Shown: positions 7,025 through 15,297, counted from the first letter of the stretch. The stretch: 64,000 nt of DNA from Sphingomonas sp. CCH21-G11 (GCF_001555965.1 NZ_LSHX01000032.1:1-64000), one strand, 5' to 3'. Numbers and translations are program-made. Notes: generated by a model not told the origin, from the sequence alone.

Positions 7025-8128
7025 TTGAGCGATCGTCGATATTTCGATCATGCGGCGACCACGCCAATGGTGCCGGCGGCGCGCGACGCGGTGATCGCCG
7101 CGATCGGCGACTGGGCCAACCCGTCCTCTCCCCATGGCGAAGGCCGCGCCGCGCGCGCCGCGATCGAGGCGGCACGGGTTGCGATCGCGCGCGGCTATGG
7201 CTGGCCGGGCGAGGTGATCTTCACCAGCGGCGCGACCGAGGCGATCGCGATCGGTATCGGCCGGGCACAGGTCGCCAGCCGGATGGTCGGCGCGACCGAG
7301 CATGACGCGGTGCTGCGCGTCGCGGGCGATGCGGTGCGGCTGCGCGTCGACCCCGATGGCGAGATCGACCTGGACGTGCTGACCGAGGAACTGGCGCGCG
7401 CCACCGCGCCGGCGCTGGTGTGCGTGCAATGGGGCAACAGCGAGACCGGGGTGTTGCAGCCGATCGCGGCGATCGCCGAGCGCGTGAAGGCGGCGGGCGG
7501 CGTCCTGTTCGTCGATGCGGCGCAGATGCCGGCGCATTGGGACGACGGCGACCGGCCGCAGGACCATGCCGACCTGATCGCGGTGTCGGCGCACAAGCGC
7601 GGCGGGCCGCCCGGGGTCGGCGCGCTGCTGGTGCGCGACCTGGCGCAGCTGCTGCCGAGCGGCGGGCAGGAGCGCGGCTATCGCGGGGGAACCGAGAATG
7701 TGCCGGGCGCGGTGGGGTTCGCGGCGGCGCTGGAGGCGCCGGAGGACCTCGACACGCTGGCCGAGCTGCGCGAGCGGATGGAGGACGCGATTGTCGAGGC
7801 GGGCGGCGAGGTGATCGCCGAGGAAGCGCGGCGCAGCCCGCTGGTCGGCGCGTACCGGATGCCGGGGGCGAAGGCGGCGGTGCAGCTGATCCGATTCGAC
7901 GTGGCGGGGTTTGCGGTGTCGGCGGGCAGCGCGTGCTCGTCAGGCAGCATGCGGCCCAGCCATGTGCTGGCGCATATGGGCATCGACGCCGACCTGGCGG
8001 ACGAGGTGATCCGGATCAGCTTCGGCCGGTCGACGACCGCCGAGGATGTCGATGCGCTGGTCGCGACGTGGATGACGATCGCCGAGGAGATCGCGCACGG
8101 CCCGACCGCGGGCGAGATGATCGCGTGA
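7025..8128 (+). CDS. Cysteine desulfurase family protein (first of a pair)
   Basis: A 367-residue class V aminotransferase fold PLP enzyme that would move sulfur from cysteine to an acceptor. The PLP lysine is Lys191 in SAHKRGG and the persulfide Cys is Cys304 in SAGSACSSG. TTG 7025 is chosen because GGAG lies six bases upstream; TTG 7013 has none. It ends in a GTGA overlap with a second desulfurase, then a ferredoxin, so the three are translationally coupled. The N terminus (YFDHAATTPM) is typical of IscS/NifS. The second copy may have a different partner. Confidence 0.9.
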   Translation: MSDRRYFDHAATTPMVPAARDAVIAAIGDWANPSSPHGEGRAARAAIEAARVAIARGYGWPGEVIFTSGATEAIAIGIGRAQVASRMVGATEHDAVLRVAGDAVRLRVDPDGEIDLDVLTEELARATAPALVCVQWGNSETGVLQPIAAIAERVKAAGGVLFVDAAQMPAHWDDGDRPQDHADLIAVSAHKRGGPPGVGALLVRDLAQLLPSGGQERGYRGGTENVPGAVGFAAALEAPEDLDTLAELRERMEDAIVEAGGEVIAEEARRSPLVGAYRMPGAKAAVQLIRFDVAGFAVSAGSACSSGSMRPSHVLAHMGIDADLADEVIRISFGRSTTAEDVDALVATWMTIAEEIAHGPTAGEMIA

Positions 8129-9210
8129 CCTATCTCGACTATCAGGCGACGACACCGCTCGCGCCCGAGGCGCTGGCGGCGATGCTGCCGTGGCTCGCGC
8201 AGCAGCACGCCAACCCGCATTCCGCGCACGCACCCGGCCGGGCGGCGAAGGCGGCGGTCGAGGCGGCGCGCGCCGACATCGCCGCGCTGTTGCCGCCGGG
8301 CGGCACGGTGAGCTTCACCAGCGGCGCGACCGAGGCGCTCAACTGGGCGATCAAGGGGGTCGGGCCGGGGGGCGTCGTCACCTGGGCGAGCGAGCATGCC
8401 GCGGTGCTGGACACGGTGCACGCGGCCGGCGCGGGCACGACGGTCCTGGGCGTCGGCGCGGACGGGCGCATCGACCTGAAGCTCGCGCGCGCGATGATCG
8501 AGCCGGGCACCGCCCTGGTTGCCGCGATGCTGGTCAACAACGAGATCGGCACGATCCAGCCGATCGCCGAGCTGGCGGGAATCGCGCATGACGCGGGCGC
8601 GCTGTTCCTGTGCGACGCGGTGCAGGGCTTTGGCCGGATTGCGGTGCCGGAGGGGCCCGACCTGATCGCGATTTCGGCGCACAAGATTCATGGGCCGAAG
8701 GGCATCGGCGCGCTGTGGGTGCGCGACGGCGTGGAGCTCGCGCCGCTAATGCATGGCGGCGGGCAGGAAAAGGCCGGACGGTCGGGCACCTTGTCGCCGG
8801 CATTGTGCGCGGGGTTCGGCGCGGCGGCACGGCTGGCGCGCACGCAGATGGACGCGGACGCGGCGCATGTCGCGCGGCTGGCGGAGATGGCGCTGGCGCG
8901 GCTGGGGCCGGAATGGGTGCTCAACGGGTCACGCGACCATCGTTATCGCGGGAACCTCAATCTGCGGCGCGCGGGGCTCGACGTCGCGCGGCTGATGAGC
9001 GAGCTGCGCGACATCGCGTTTTCGGCCGGGTCGGCGTGCGCCAGCGGATCGGGCCGGGCGAGCCATGTGCTGCGCGCGATCGGGCTGAGCGAAGGCGAGG
9101 CACGCGCGTCGATCCGCCTGGGCTTTGGCCGATACACGACGGAGGAGGAAATGATGGCCGCGATCGACCGGATCGACAGCGCCGCGCGCGCCCAGCGGGT
9201 GGCGGCATGA
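8125..9210 (+). CDS. Cysteine desulfurase (second of a pair)
   Basis: A 361-residue IscS/NifS-type enzyme. It has the PLP lysine Lys187 in SAHKIHGPKG and the catalytic Cys305 in SAGSACASG, on the longer mobile loop typical of group I. It starts at GTG 8125, overlapping the stop of the first desulfurase by four bases, and ends in an ATGA overlap with the ferredoxin. It keeps the LVNNEIGTIQP stretch typical of IscS; the first copy has VQWGNSETGVLQP there. Likely sulfur donor for iron-sulfur clusters or tRNA thiolation. Confidence 0.92.
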   Translation: MTYLDYQATTPLAPEALAAMLPWLAQQHANPHSAHAPGRAAKAAVEAARADIAALLPPGGTVSFTSGATEALNWAIKGVGPGGVVTWASEHAAVLDTVHAAGAGTTVLGVGADGRIDLKLARAMIEPGTALVAAMLVNNEIGTIQPIAELAGIAHDAGALFLCDAVQGFGRIAVPEGPDLIAISAHKIHGPKGIGALWVRDGVELAPLMHGGGQEKAGRSGTLSPALCAGFGAAARLARTQMDADAAHVARLAEMALARLGPEWVLNGSRDHRYRGNLNLRRAGLDVARLMSELRDIAFSAGSACASGSGRASHVLRAIGLSEGEARASIRLGFGRYTTEEEMMAAIDRIDSAARAQRVAA

Positions 9211-9542
9211 TCCGCGTGCGCTTTGTCAGCGCCGACGGCGGCGCGGTGCGCGAGGTCAGCGCCGAGCCGGGCGCGGTGCTGCTCGACGTGGCCCAGGCCG
9301 ACGGCCAGCCGCTGGAGGGGACATGCGAGGGCCAGATGGCCTGTTCGACGTGCCACGTGCTGATCGCGGCGGAGGATTTCGACCGCCTGCCGCCCGCGCG
9401 CGAGGAAGAGGAGGACATGCTCGACCTGGCGGTCGGCGCGACGCGGCACAGCCGGCTGGCGTGCCAGATTATGCTCGACGCGACGATGGACGGGATGACG
9501 GTGCGGATGCCGCCCGCGCACCGCAACATGCAGGGGCGCTAG
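9207..9542 (+). CDS. [2Fe-2S] ferredoxin, adrenodoxin type
   Basis: A 111-residue ferredoxin with ligands Cys40, Cys46, Cys49 and Cys86 (C-x5-C-x2-C-x36-C), the spacing of ISC/adrenodoxin ferredoxins that deliver electrons during cluster assembly. An acidic patch (EEEEDMLDL) matches the partner-binding helix of the family. ATG 9207 overlaps the stop of the upstream desulfurase (ATGA). The gene order desulfurase-desulfurase-ferredoxin argues for a role in cluster biogenesis. Confidence 0.93.
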   Translation: MIRVRFVSADGGAVREVSAEPGAVLLDVAQADGQPLEGTCEGQMACSTCHVLIAAEDFDRLPPAREEEEDMLDLAVGATRHSRLACQIMLDATMDGMTVRMPPAHRNMQGR

Positions 9543-9545
9543 GGC

Positions 9546-10427
9546 ATGGCGGAGGTTTCACGCCGCGCGGTCGTCGCCGCCGGAATCGGTGCGGGTGCCG
9601 CGATGCTGCTGCCGCGCGCGCTGCACGCGCAGGCGCGCGACATGCTGGGCGACATTACGGCGGAGATCGGCGGGCGGCTGGGCGTATCGGTGTTCGACAC
9701 CGGGCGCGGCTGGCGGCTGGGGATCGACCCGGACACGCGCTATCCGCTGTGTTCGACCTTCAAGCTGCCGCTGGCCGCCGCGATCCTGGCGCGCGCGGAC
9801 ATGAGCCAGCTGCCGCTTAATCGGATGATCCGCTATTCGGAGGCCGACCTGCTCGATTACGCGCCGGCGGTGCGCGCCAACCTGGCGGCGGGGCAGATGA
9901 GCGTGCTCGAGCTGTGCGAGGCGGCGGTCGTGCTGAGCGACAACAGCGCGGCCAACCTGTTGCTGCCCCAGATCGGCGGGCCGGCGGGGCTGACGCGCTT
10001 TTTCCGCGCGCATGGCGACCGGCTGAGCCGGCTCGACCGCGACGAGCCGACGCTCAACATCTTTCGCCGCGAGGACCCGCGCGACACCACCACGCCGCTG
10101 GCGATGACGATGCTGATGGAGCGGCTGTTGATCGGCGAGGCGCTCCAGCCGGTATCGCGCGGGCGGCTGATCGAGTGGATGGTGGCGAGCCAGACCGGCG
10201 CGAAGCGGCTGCGCGCCGGATTGCCCAAGGGCTGGCGGACGGGTGACAAGACCGGGACGAGCGGCGCGGGCCAGTATAACGACATCGCCATCACCTGGCC
10301 GCCGGGCGGGCGCAAGCCGATCCTGATCGCGGTCTATATCGACGCGCCGGGGCTCGCGGCGGAACGCGCCGACGCGGCGATGGCGCGGATCGGCGGGCTG
10401 GTGGGCGACGTGTTCGGGCGCGGGTGA
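9546..10427 (+). CDS. Class A beta-lactamase with Tat signal
   Basis: A 293-residue serine beta-lactamase. Motifs are complete: STFK with nucleophile Ser70 and Lys73, SDN (131-133), EPTLN in the omega loop with Glu167, and KTG (235-237). The N terminus has SRR followed by a hydrophobic run and ALHA, a twin-arginine signal, so the enzyme is exported folded to the periplasm. It starts three bases after the ferredoxin stop, so it is probably part of the same operon. No insertion sequence or regulator (AmpR type) is adjacent. This suggests a resident chromosomal enzyme. Spectrum cannot be read from sequence. Confidence 0.92.
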   Translation: MAEVSRRAVVAAGIGAGAAMLLPRALHAQARDMLGDITAEIGGRLGVSVFDTGRGWRLGIDPDTRYPLCSTFKLPLAAAILARADMSQLPLNRMIRYSEADLLDYAPAVRANLAAGQMSVLELCEAAVVLSDNSAANLLLPQIGGPAGLTRFFRAHGDRLSRLDRDEPTLNIFRREDPRDTTTPLAMTMLMERLLIGEALQPVSRGRLIEWMVASQTGAKRLRAGLPKGWRTGDKTGTSGAGQYNDIAITWPPGGRKPILIAVYIDAPGLAAERADAAMARIGGLVGDVFGRG

Positions 10428-10478
10428 GCCGCCGTCCGCGCGAACCTTGCGTCGCGGGGCGGCTTGGCCCATATGGCG

Positions 10479-10575
10479 CGCGGGAGTCGGGCGGACGGGA
10501 TCGTCGCCAACCCGGTCAGGTCCGGAAGGAAGCAGCCGTAACGATTTCGTCCCGGGTCGTTCCGGCTCCCACCTC
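10479..10575 (+). ncRNA. ffs: Signal recognition particle RNA, small bacterial type
   Basis: The hallmark tetraloop/Ffh-binding region GGTCAGGTCCGGAAGGAAGC is at 10515-10534. The ends pair (GGGAGTCGG with CCGGCTCCC), giving one long hairpin of about 95 nt. The RNA guides ribosomes making membrane proteins to FtsY together with Ffh. It sits upstream of dnaX, an order common in alphaproteobacteria. Exact ends are estimated from pairing. Confidence 0.92.
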
Positions 10576-10611
10576 CGCTTCATTTCATCGCCTCCCAAAC
10601 CGCTATCTCGG

Positions 10612-10692
10612 CGTCGCCCCGGCCTTGCGCCCGGTTTTCGCTTCGTCGCGCCGGAACAGGCAGCGGGACCCCGGCGCAAGGCCGGGGTGACG
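10612..10692. repeat. REPIN, inverted copy of the element at 101-186
   Basis: It carries a GTCGCCCCGG arm at the left and a CCGGGGTGACGG arm at the right, with the core TCGCGCCGGAACAGGCAGC, the reverse complement of the core at 101-186. Confidence 0.75.
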
Positions 10693-10795
10693 GTTGGGGT
10701 CGGGTGGGTTCGACTTGCGTGCCGGGTGCTTCCGGGCGCGGGATGCGGCCCGGCGCACGCAGGGGTTTTCGGTCGCAGGGCCAGGCGGCGTGGTG

Positions 10796-10821
10796 GACCC
10801 CGGCACAAGGCCGGGGTGACG
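10796..10821. repeat. Single REP arm
   Basis: A GACCCCGG/CCGGGGTGACG palindrome between the SRP RNA and dnaX. Apart from this and the REPIN at 10612, the 353 bp between the RNA and dnaX hold nothing recognisable. Confidence 0.6.
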
Positions 10822-10928
10822 ACGAGCACGTGGCGGTAATCGGTTTGAGTGGCCCGTCAGATCCCTGCGATCAACAATGGGCGGTCCCCTTCGACACGCT
10901 CGCTGCGACCGGCTAGGACGGAAGGGCC

Positions 10929-12560
10929 ATGGAAGACGGATTCGATCTGGGCGAGCCGCCCCAGCCCAAAAAGGCCGAGGCCTATCGCGTGCTCGCGCGC
11001 AAATACCGGCCGCAGACGTTCAGCGCGCTGATCGGCCAGGACGCGATGGTCACGACGCTGGCCAACGCGATCAAGCGCGACCGGCTGGCGCACGCCTTCC
11101 TGCTGACCGGGGTGCGCGGGGTCGGCAAGACATCGACCGCGCGGCTGATCGCCAAGGCGCTGAACTGCATCGGGCCGGACGGGCAGGGCGGGCCGACGAT
11201 CGATCCGTGCGGGGTGTGCGAGCCGTGCCGCGCCATCGCCGAGGGGCGCCATATCGACGTGATCGAGATGGACGCCGCGAGCAATCGCGGCATCGACGAC
11301 GTGCGCGAGATTGTGGAGGGGGTGCGCTATGCTGCTGTCAGCGCGCGGTACAAGATTCACATCATCGACGAAGTTCACATGTTCACCAAGGAAGCGTTCA
11401 ACGCGATCCTGAAGACTCTGGAAGAGCCGCCGGCGCATGTGAAGTTTCTGTTCGCGACGACCGAGGTGAACAAGGTCCCGGTGACGGTGCTGTCGCGATG
11501 CCAGCGGTTCGACCTGCGCCGCATCCCGGCCGAATTGCTGGCCGCGCATTTCACCGAGATCGCGCGCGCCGAGGGGTTCGAGGCCGAGCCCGAGGCACTC
11601 GCGCTGATCGCGCGCGCGGCGGAGGGGTCAGCGCGCGACGGGCTGTCGATCCTGGACCAGGCGATCGCGCACGCCGACATGGACGGCAGCGGCGTGCGCG
11701 CCGACGCGGTGCGCGCGATGCTGGGCCTGTCCGATCGCGGCGCGATCCGGACGCTGTTCGAACGCGTCATCACCGGCGATGCGGCGGGTGCGCTGGCGGG
11801 CCTGCGCGATCAATATGATCTGGGCGTCGACCCGGTCGCGGTGCTGCGCACGCTGCTGGAGACGGTGCACGCGGTCACGCTGACCCGGATCGGCGCGGAC
11901 CTGGGCGCGGGCGTGTCGCGCGAGGAGCGCGCGGCGTTCGAGGGCTGGGCGGAGAAGCTGTCCTTTCCGGCGCTGCACCGGCTGTGGCAGCTGTTGCTGC
12001 GCGGCCATGACGAGGTGGCGCACGCCGCCATGCCGATCGAGGCGTGCGAGATGGCGCTGCTGCGCGTCATCCATGCCGCATCTTTGCCCGATCCGGGCGA
12101 GCTGGCACGTCAGTTGGCGGCCGGCGGGCCGGTAGCGGTGTCCGCCCCGGCACCCGTGGCGGCGAGTCCCGAGCCGGCCCCGGCAGCGGCCCTGCCCCAG
12201 TCGGTTGTAGAAATCGCCGAGCTGCTGGGGCGGCACAATCGCCATCATCTGGAGGCGCAGGTGCGCAACCTGGTGCGGCCGATCCGCTGCGCGCCGCCCG
12301 CGCTGGAGATCAGCGGCGCCCGGCCCTTGCCGGCCGAGTTCAGCCGCGACCTGGCGGCCGCGCTGCGCGAGCTGACCGGGACGGCGTGGACGATCACGGT
12401 CGGGCGCGAGGAGGGCAGCGCGACGCTGCGCGAGCTGGAGGAGCGGCGTCAGGTCGACGAAAAGGCGGCGGTGCTGGCATCCCCCGTGGTCGCCGCCGCG
12501 TTTGAAGCATTTCCGGATGCCGAACTGATCGGCTGGACCAACACCAAACGGAGTGGCTGA
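10929..12560 (+). CDS. dnaX: DNA polymerase III subunit gamma/tau
   Basis: A 543-residue clamp-loader ATPase that loads the beta clamp and couples polymerase to the fork. The Walker A is GVRGVGKTS (61-69), a zinc module uses Cys80, Cys94, Cys97 and Cys100, and the SRC arginine finger lies in VLSRCQRF. The AAA+ and collar domains reach about residue 370. A Pro/Ala-rich linker follows, then a C-terminal tau-like region ending with LIGWTNTKRSG. It is followed at once by ybaB. No convincing frameshift signal for a short gamma form is seen; the only A-run of note is near the start codon. Confidence 0.96.
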   Translation: MEDGFDLGEPPQPKKAEAYRVLARKYRPQTFSALIGQDAMVTTLANAIKRDRLAHAFLLTGVRGVGKTSTARLIAKALNCIGPDGQGGPTIDPCGVCEPCRAIAEGRHIDVIEMDAASNRGIDDVREIVEGVRYAAVSARYKIHIIDEVHMFTKEAFNAILKTLEEPPAHVKFLFATTEVNKVPVTVLSRCQRFDLRRIPAELLAAHFTEIARAEGFEAEPEALALIARAAEGSARDGLSILDQAIAHADMDGSGVRADAVRAMLGLSDRGAIRTLFERVITGDAAGALAGLRDQYDLGVDPVAVLRTLLETVHAVTLTRIGADLGAGVSREERAAFEGWAEKLSFPALHRLWQLLLRGHDEVAHAAMPIEACEMALLRVIHAASLPDPGELARQLAAGGPVAVSAPAPVAASPEPAPAAALPQSVVEIAELLGRHNRHHLEAQVRNLVRPIRCAPPALEISGARPLPAEFSRDLAAALRELTGTAWTITVGREEGSATLRELEERRQVDEKAAVLASPVVAAAFEAFPDAELIGWTNTKRSG

Positions 12561-12561
12561 G

Positions 12562-12885
12562 ATGAAGAATCTCGATGAAATCATGGCGATGGCGCAGAAT
12601 GTCCAGAACGAGCTGCAGAAGGCGCAGGCCAATCTGGACACGATCGAGGTCGAGGGGGTCGCGGGCGGCGGCATGGTCAAGGTGCGCGCCAGCGCCAAGG
12701 GCCGGGTGATCGGCGTCGACATCGACGAGTCGCTGTTGCAGCCGTCGGAAAAGAACATGGTCGAGGATCTGATCGCCGCCGCGTTCAACGACGCGCGCGC
12801 CAAGGCCGATGCGGCATCCGCCACCGAAATGTCGAAGATGACCAGCGGCCTGCCGCTGCCGCCGGGGTTCAAGCTGCCGTTCTGA
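12562..12885 (+). CDS. YbaB/EbfC nucleoid-associated protein
   Basis: A 107-residue dimeric DNA-binding protein. The N-terminal helix is amphipathic (MAMAQNVQNELQKAQ) and is followed by the conserved VEGVAGGGMVKV strand and the C-terminal GLPLPPGFKLPF tail. ATG 12562 is used because GGAG is eight bases upstream; the in-frame GTG 12553 overlaps that box. It starts one base after the dnaX stop, the usual dnaX-ybaB pairing. recR, often next, is absent here. Confidence 0.93.
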   Translation: MKNLDEIMAMAQNVQNELQKAQANLDTIEVEGVAGGGMVKVRASAKGRVIGVDIDESLLQPSEKNMVEDLIAAAFNDARAKADAASATEMSKMTSGLPLPPGFKLPF

Positions 12886-12917
12886 GACGGTTTTCGATCA
12901 AGCCGGTCCTTTCAAGC

Positions 12918-12938
12918 CCCTCCCCTGAAGGGAAGGGA
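12918..12938. terminator. GC hairpin, degenerate member of the terminator-like repeat
   Basis: CCCCTCCC and GGGAAGGG pair with one mismatch. It lies between the convergent ybaB and WYL-regulator genes, where a bidirectional terminator would be expected. Confidence 0.45.
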
Positions 12939-12987
12939 TGAGCCGGATTGATCGACCGCGGTTCCGAACCGTCGTTGCCTACTCGGC

Positions 12988-13683
12988 TCAGTGCTGGGGG
13001 CCGTACTGCCCCTCGATCTGGCGGAGGCATTCGGCCAGCGACCGTTCGGCGGCGGGTGTGAAGCGTTCGCCGGTGCAGGCCAGCGCGGTCATGCGATCGA
13101 TGCGGAACATGCGGAAATCGGCGCGTGTCTCGCACCAGCCGACCATCGTCCAGACCTTGCCCCAGAACCACAGCCCGAGCGGATGGACGCGCCGCGACGT
13201 CGCCACCTCATTGCGGTCGCGATAGTCGAAACGCAGGATGTCGAGCGTGTCGATCGCGCGCTGGATCAGATCGATCAGGTCGCGCACATCCTGGGCCAGA
13301 CCCATGGGCGGCGCGAAGACGCTGGTCCGTGCGACGCGGCTGCGATCTGCCTCGGGCATGACAAGTTCGATCTTCACCAGGGCCTCGGTCGCGGCGCGCG
13401 CCATGTCGATGCCGCCCCAGGACCGGACCATCCGGATGCCGGCGACGAGCGCCGCCACCTCGTCGCGCGAGAACATCAGCGGCGGCAGGTCGTAGCCGCT
13501 GCGCAGGATATAGCCGACACCGGGCTCGCCATCGATCGGGACCCCGGTGCTCTTCAGGTCGGCGACGTCGCGATAGATCGTCCGTTCGGACACTTCGAGC
13601 CGGTCGGCGAGCGTCGCCGCGGTGACGAGCCGACCGCCGCGCAGATACTGGACGATCTGAAACAGGCGGTCGGCGCGTCGCAT
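12988..13683 (-). CDS. HTH-WYL transcriptional regulator (YafY type)
   Basis: A 231-residue repressor-like protein with a DeoR/HTH-11 winged helix in the first 60 residues (LEVSERTIYRDVADL) and a WYL domain in the C-terminal half that would bind a small ligand. Its ATG overlaps the stop of the upstream VOC gene (TGATG), so both come from one mRNA. Pairs of a VOC-fold protein with a YafY-type regulator are common. A palindrome upstream of the pair (14108-14125) may be the operator. Confidence 0.88.
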   Translation of the reverse strand: MRRADRLFQIVQYLRGGRLVTAATLADRLEVSERTIYRDVADLKSTGVPIDGEPGVGYILRSGYDLPPLMFSRDEVAALVAGIRMVRSWGGIDMARAATEALVKIELVMPEADRSRVARTSVFAPPMGLAQDVRDLIDLIQRAIDTLDILRFDYRDRNEVATSRRVHPLGLWFWGKVWTMVGWCETRADFRMFRIDRMTALACTGERFTPAAERSLAECLRQIEGQYGPQH

Positions 13684-14060
13684 CAGCGCTTGTACCGGAA
13701 CAGCCCCAGGCTGTTGCCCTCGCTGTCGATCGCGTAGAAGAACGCGCCGCTCGGGATGTCGATCACCTCCGACACCACCTCGCCGCCGCCGCGCCGGACG
13801 CGGTCCATCGCGTCGCTCAGATCATCGGTGACGGCGAAGTGCGCGGTCATCCCCGCGCCATGCTGCGCAGGGGTGCCGGGATAGAGATGGCCGACGGGGT
13901 GACCTTCCGCGCCATGCGGGAACATCCAGACGGGGTTGGGGCCTTGGTCGTCATGGATGAGCGGGGCACCGAACAGGGTCTGATAGAAGTTGCAGGCTCT
14001 TTGTGCGTCCGCAACCGGAATCTCGGTGAAGACGATCGCGACGGGCGTGGCATCGGGCAT
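13683..14060 (-). CDS. VOC-family (glyoxalase/bleomycin-resistance fold) protein
   Basis: A 125-residue protein of two beta-alpha-beta-beta-beta modules. The start TPVAIVFTEIPVADAQRACNFYQ and the end DSEGNSLGLFRYKR are typical of the family, whose members include dioxygenases, lyases and sequestering resistance proteins. Metal ligands are not obvious. ATG 14060 is preferred because AAAGGA lies eight bases upstream; an ATG 18 bases earlier has no such site. It is translationally coupled to the WYL regulator. Confidence 0.85.
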   Translation of the reverse strand: MPDATPVAIVFTEIPVADAQRACNFYQTLFGAPLIHDDQGPNPVWMFPHGAEGHPVGHLYPGTPAQHGAGMTAHFAVTDDLSDAMDRVRRGGGEVVSEVIDIPSGAFFYAIDSEGNSLGLFRYKR

Positions 14061-14107
14061 GGGTCCGTTTCCTTTCATGTTGGCGATCGGGTCTTGCCAC
14101 AGCGGTC

Positions 14108-14125
14108 CTGACAGCGTTCTGTCAG
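14108..14125. promoter_or_regulatory. Perfect palindrome upstream of the VOC-WYL operon
   Basis: CTGACAG-CGTT-CTGTCAG, a 7+7 bp inverted repeat with four-base spacer, lies 48 bp before the VOC start codon. Position and symmetry fit an operator, possibly bound by the WYL regulator itself. Confidence 0.5.
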
Positions 14126-14190
14126 CAGTCTCCTCGACGCCGGCCGGACGTTGGATCTGCTCACCCGTGCGGTCGCGCCATTGCGGGGGC

Positions 14191-14215
14191 GGAACCCCTA
14201 ACCTGTGCTTTCGTT
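14191..14215 (+). promoter_or_regulatory. EcfG-type general stress promoter
   Basis: GGAAC (14191) and CGTT (14212) are separated by 16 bp, matching the GGAAC-N16/17-CGTT pattern of the alphaproteobacterial general stress sigma factor. The following gene begins at 14251. Confidence 0.6.
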
Positions 14216-14250
14216 AAAGCAGCGGAACAGGTTTGAGGGAGTTTGCCACG

Positions 14251-14529
14251 ATGAGCACGGAACAGATTGATACGGTCAGCACCACCGCGCCGGGCACCCA
14301 GCCGCACACCACGATCATCGAGCGCCGCAGCAGCGGCTTCGGATCGGTGCTGATCGGGCTGGCGCTGCTGATCGGCGTCGTACTGCTCGCCTATTTCCTG
14401 GTGCTGCGCGAGAATAATGAAGCGGTCGAGACCCGTGCGGTGACCGAGGCGGCACAAGCGGTCGGCGAAGGCGCGCAGAAGGTCGGCGACGCGGCAGAGA
14501 AGGCGGGCGACAAGCTGTCGGGCGAGTGA
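14251..14529 (+). CDS. Single-pass membrane protein, probable stress-response gene
   Basis: A 92-residue protein with a soluble N-terminal tail ending in IIERRSSG, one membrane helix (about 31-52) and a C-terminal region of alternating Ala/Glu/Lys (AAQAVGEGAQKVGDAAEKAG) likely to form an amphipathic helix, like LEA/YtxH-type stress proteins. GAGGGA precedes ATG 14251. The upstream EcfG-type promoter suggests induction by general stress. No specific family is assigned. Confidence 0.7.
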   Translation: MSTEQIDTVSTTAPGTQPHTTIIERRSSGFGSVLIGLALLIGVVLLAYFLVLRENNEAVETRAVTEAAQAVGEGAQKVGDAAEKAGDKLSGE

Positions 14530-14667
14530 CGTTGCGCGAGCGGGTGACCGTAGCCTGAAAATGCAAACGGACACGCCAATAGGTACGCCGTCAATAGCCT
14601 TGCAAACCTTGCCTGCCTGCTCGGGACGCCATTGCGGTTGTTCGCTATGTAGCTACTATTCCCATCC

Positions 14668-15225
14668 GTGAGATCATGGCTCCTTCCAATGATGTGCGCC
14701 GTCGCAGGGTTGGCATGCGGATGCTCTTTTACGGAGGGCGCGCAGCACGAGTGGGATTATGGAGCTGACCCGCCGGTTGAACCGGAGAATCAGACTTCTG
14801 GAACGTGGCATGATTGGGCGACGAGTGCTTGGCCGAAGGCGTGTCAGAACGTCAGAAGGGAATATGTTTGGGGAAAGGTGTCCCGCCAAGGTCGTTCTTG
14901 CGAGTTAACCGAGGTCAGCGGTTATGTGCCGGTCATGCACATGAGAGCCAAGGGCACCTTACGGGCGGAAAACGGACGAGTTTATCGGGTTGCGTGGACA
15001 TGGGACGAACTCCAAGTTGGTGATCCAGCCGAGATCTGCGCCAATAGCCCGGTTGACGAGTCAAAACGTCTCTATGTTCTTGTTCGCTCCCGATCCGAGC
15101 AAATGTGGGGAATGTCGTTTGCAGAGACTGAGGAAGTTCCCAATTTAGATCGCGATTCGGTTGAAAAAACCTGTGCCGATCTGAATAGGTATCTAGCTAT
15201 CCCCACTGTCGTAGGTAGCCGCTAG
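14668..15225 (+). CDS. Putative lipoprotein, unknown, AT-rich
   Basis: A 185-residue protein starting at GTG 14668. A hydrophobic N terminus leads to AGLACGC, which may be a lipobox with Cys17 or Cys19 as lipidation site. The mature part is rich in Trp and acidic residues (WDYGADPPVEPEN, GTWHDWATSAW) and has further Cys pairs. Composition and codon use are visibly less GC-rich than the surrounding genes, so it may be acquired. It is convergent with mtgA and stands alone. Not recognised. Confidence 0.65.
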   Translation: MRSWLLPMMCAVAGLACGCSFTEGAQHEWDYGADPPVEPENQTSGTWHDWATSAWPKACQNVRREYVWGKVSRQGRSCELTEVSGYVPVMHMRAKGTLRAENGRVYRVAWTWDELQVGDPAEICANSPVDESKRLYVLVRSRSEQMWGMSFAETEEVPNLDRDSVEKTCADLNRYLAIPTVVGSR

Positions 15226-15297
15226 CGACTCAACGGCCATCGCTACGTTCATGCAAAGGAAACGGCCAGATCGAGATGGTTGGATCGCCGCCAAACC

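Noticed and set aside
101..10821. Repeated palindromes as a CRISPR array
   Set aside because: Spacing is irregular, copies are single or paired in inverted orientation, and no cas gene is present.
10976..10984. A-run in the 5' part of dnaX as a frameshift site for gamma
   Set aside because: It lies near codon 15, far from the position where a gamma form would end, and has no stimulatory structure.
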